From Hypsibius dujardini (lineage: Eukaryota; Tardigrada; Eutardigrada; Parachela; Hypsibiidae), in contig LRSR01014640.1 of the NCBI GenBank assembly GCA_001579985.1, positions 1 to 20,418 of the forward strand: DNA of 20,418 nucleotides, written 5' to 3'. Below are positions 18,169-20,418 of the stretch, piece after piece (the first letter of the stretch is position 1; each line of letters opens with the position of its first letter). The position numbers and the translations under genes were made by a program. A model generated the notes under the pieces. It was not told the origin of the DNA. It saw only the letters and a program-made list of their open reading frames with translations, and did no database searches.

Positions 18169-19773
18169 TCATTTGGTGGCTTGAATGGCATTGGAAAGCC
18201 TGCAAAAATGAGATGTCGGTGATGCAAAGTTTAAAATAATAAAATATGTGATGCCAAGAGATGAATGACACGCACCATTCCATGACTTGGTCGAGCCCAT
18301 CACCCTTGAGGGCAGAAACCTTGAAAATTTGGAATGTACGGTTTTTGAGTGCATCCAAGCCAAGGGCTTTGTGAATTTCGGAGACGGACAATGCTGCGGG
18401 CAGGTCTTGCTTGTTGCAGAGCACGACAACTATGGCCGACCGTAGCTCATCCTCATCTAGTTGTACGAAGTCATTGATGCAAACACTGATCAACTGATCA
18501 ATTCTTACTTTTCTTGAACGGAAGGATGCTACCGACTTCCATACCAAGCATGTTGACCAGTTCCTGCTTCGATATGCCCATTCGTTCCTGGTCGGCAGAA
18601 TCCACAACGTATATAATCGCGTCTATGGAATCAGTATGTAAAGCATTGATGGACGGATGGCAAGTGAGGAGTAAGCACTACTAACGGGAGTCAAAGCGTG
18701 CCCTAGGAATCTGGCCATTACTTACCGGTGTTTGCATAGTAGCAGCGCCAATACGGCCTTATTGACGCTTGACCACCAAGATCCCAACACTGCAAATTTC
18801 AAAAGATCTTTAAATTTATTAACGATGACAGGATTCAATGAGAAACAATGACCTGAAATTTGAGATTATTTTTGTAAGTCACTGTCTCCACGTTGAATCC
18901 AATAGCTGCGACAAGAAAAACAGTTCAACCAAGCGTAACACACAGTTCAAAACTAGATGGCATGGCCTCGTGCCTGTGATTATAAAGCTATCAAGAGATC
19001 CAACTGACTTGGTATTGTGGTCACGACTTCCCCGACTTGCATACGGTAAAGAACCGTGGTCTTGCCCGCACCTACGAAAAAATGAAGCATTTACGCAGAT
19101 GCACTTATCTATGAAACTACATATACAATGAACATATATATACAGTGTATGTCATCCAACAGCCTGCAGCCAGCACAGATGAGTTCAGATTCTGCAGAAT
19201 TCATGCCAAATAGATAGCAGATAAATGCTACCATCAATCGATCAATGCATTTCTGTTACATCGAGTAACATCGAATGTTTTGGATGTGAGTGATGCGAGT
19301 GTACGACCAATCGACCAATCAATCAATCAGTCAGCAGACAGTAAAAGACACGAAAGAGCCAATCCAGCAATCAACCATTTGCGGCATAATGCTACATAAT
19401 ATATAATAAAGTATAAATAATAAATAAATTTAGCCTTGACTTAACTAGCCTTGCATTGAATTGATTCAAAATTTTGGTTGATGTGTCATATTTCTGAACC
19501 AGAAAAACCAATTCGAGTTTCAAATACTTCAAAGGAGACTTGAGCGGACTTGCGAAGTGCAAACTGACAACATGGCACAGTGGTATAGCCTTCATAAGGA
19601 GCTAATGGGCCTACCATCCAAGCCCAAAATCAGAATCCGAATCTCTTTCTGGCCGAAAAAGCCTTTGAAGTAAGATATTACTCCACCTAGACATGGGAAA
19701 GTAAACATAAGCGAAGCGAATATATTCATCCAGCCAAATTCCTATAGTGCTACTAGTACTAATAGTTACCCAT
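18169..19773 (-). CDS. ARL1: ADP-ribosylation factor-like protein 1 (ARL1), complete, 8 coding exons
   Basis: Small GTPase of the trans-Golgi; GTP-bound, N-myristoylated ARL1 recruits GRIP-domain golgins. Coding exons in reading order: 19770-19773, 19615-19686, 19009-19071, 18853-18905, 18726-18789, 18545-18622, 18276-18456, 18169-18199. All junctions are GT-AG, the phases agree, and the sum is 546 bases, or 181 residues plus TGA, the length of human ARL1. Exon 1 codes only for Met and the first base of Gly2, the myristoylation site. Motifs: P-loop GLDGAGKTT (23-31), switch I PTIGFNVE (46-53), WDLGGQ (66-71) with catalytic Gln71, NKQD (126-129), SALKG (159-163). ARL1 is separated from ARF and ARL5 by [10 protein letters not shown] (73-82) and GISK (101-104). 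The aromatic triad Phe50, Trp66, Tyr81 is kept. Oddities: one extra Asn in YKNNLKF (57-63) and Cys65 where ARL1 normally has Val. The start has A at -3 and G at +4. Very sure of family; exon 1 is inferred from frame, donor and motif. Confidence 0.95.
19304..19332. repeat. CCAATCAATCAATC-type microsatellite in ARL1 intron 2
   Basis: Short run of CGACCAATCGACCAATCAAT then CAATCAGTCAG within the 543-base second intron. The same TCAA/TTGA words recur across the window. Confidence 0.6.
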
Positions 19774-20330
19774 GATTCCTTCAACTTCCTCCACTTAAAA
19801 CTATTCCGCCGCCGATAGCAATTTCATCATCCGCATGCTTTATGACATTTGTAAACCAGTTATGGATCCTGAAAATCGCATATTATTGTATGAAATATGA
19901 TGGAAATGCAATGTATTCATGTCATAGCATTTCACGTTACGAAATGCTATGCGAAAGAGATCTGTACACAGTATCTCCACTCAAGGGATCGCTCGACCTA
20001 CAGGGAGGTAAGCACACAATACGAGGTGGAAGTAGTGGACGGGATCACCCAGTTGCTCAGGCTTGAAGTGATTGGGAAAACGGTGTGTAATTCAACTTCA
20101 CACGGTCGTATCTTACCTAACTCGTGATCTATTTCAAACAGCACGACTGAAACATCTGTCTAGAATTAAGTGAAACATTTTATGAAGTAAAAGAAGATCG
20201 AGTTGCCCGAGTGGCAACTGAGTTTGAGGGCAAAAAAGTAAGCGCTTTACTAAATGGAATCTGTCGCGTGATTGGAGTCTCCAATTGGAGTGTTGTCCTT
20301 ACCTCCCCTGGAATCCACACGGGAAATTAT
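19774..20330. other. 5' flank of ARL1; possible divergent transcript not supported
   Basis: On the minus strand the bases just above 19773 should be the ARL1 5' UTR and promoter. The plus strand has open frames at 19842-20127, a GAG|GTAAGC donor-like site near 20008 and an open stretch reading SETFYEVKEDRVARVATEFE at about 20170-20229, followed by GTAAGC. I could not join these into consistent exons, so no gene is called. Bases 19925-19955 contain an AGCATTTCACGTTACGAAAT imperfect palindrome. Confidence 0.3.
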
Positions 20331-20333
20331 AGA

Positions 20334-20418
20334 TGGGTTTTGATGGGTTTTGATGGGTTTTGATGGGTTTTTGATGGGTTTTGATGGGTTTTGATGGGTT
20401 TTGATGGGTTTTGATGGG
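20334..20418 (+). repeat. (TTTTGATGGG)n decamer array running off the window
   Basis: At least eight copies of GATGGGTTTT, one with an extra T. The array begins abruptly after AAATTATA and continues to the last base, so its full length is unknown. GGG every ten bases gives a G-rich strand. Confidence 0.9.

Noticed and set aside
18146-18607. 153-residue minus-strand single-exon GTPase fragment
   Set aside because: It reads through two introns of ARL1; only 18276-18456 within it is coding in that frame.
20334-20418. Telomere
   Set aside because: TTTTGATGGG is not a known animal telomere unit, and unique gene-bearing DNA lies directly beside it; end status cannot be judged from the window.

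Overview
The window is eukaryotic nuclear DNA, AT-rich and gene-poor. It carries two spliced genes with GT-AG introns, mostly 60-145 bases long, among many small transposon derivatives. The gene content fits an invertebrate animal: a Sec7-PH Arf exchange factor of the EFA6/PSD type, known mainly from animals, and a Helitron/PIF1-type helicase relic of the kind common in animal genomes. I cannot name the phylum from the sequence.

Layout. Bases 1-2830 hold a decayed Helitron: degenerate N-terminal repeats, a Cys-x-x-Cys segment and helicase motifs. Bases 2991-3330 are a tandem array whose unit is itself a small palindrome. Bases 3330-11330 have no gene I can name. They hold a 739-base foldback element (4949-5687), a 292-base terminal-inverted-repeat element (10215-10506), and weak exon candidates at 4326-4524 and 7899-8046. 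Bases 11331-15189 (minus strand) are an EFA6/PSD-like Arf guanine-nucleotide exchange factor. I rebuilt it as 10 coding exons and about 602 residues: disordered N-terminus, Sec7, PH, C-terminal coiled coil. Its first intron contains a 275-base inverted-repeat element, and a pogo-like miniature element lies 184 bases upstream of its start codon.

Bases 15373-16699 are a cluster of three miniature transposons, with a hAT-type element nested in a TA-flanked one. Bases 16700-18168 are intergenic, with a 107-base hAT-type mini-element (8-base target duplication), a perfect 20-base palindrome and a 125-base hairpin element. Bases 18169-19773 (minus strand) are a complete ARL1 small GTPase gene: 8 coding exons and 181 residues, the same length as human ARL1. 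The window ends in a (TTTTGATGGG)n array.

The two genes belong to the same signalling world. EFA6 loads GTP on an Arf-family GTPase (Arf6 in known animals) at the plasma membrane, and ARL1 is an Arf-family GTPase of the trans-Golgi that recruits GRIP-domain golgins. They lie on the same strand about 3 kb apart, but they are separate genes and known EFA6 proteins do not act on ARL1, so the proximity may be chance. I found no convincing new molecular system. The most unusual material is the nested and palindromic mobile DNA and the divergent first half of the Sec7 domain.
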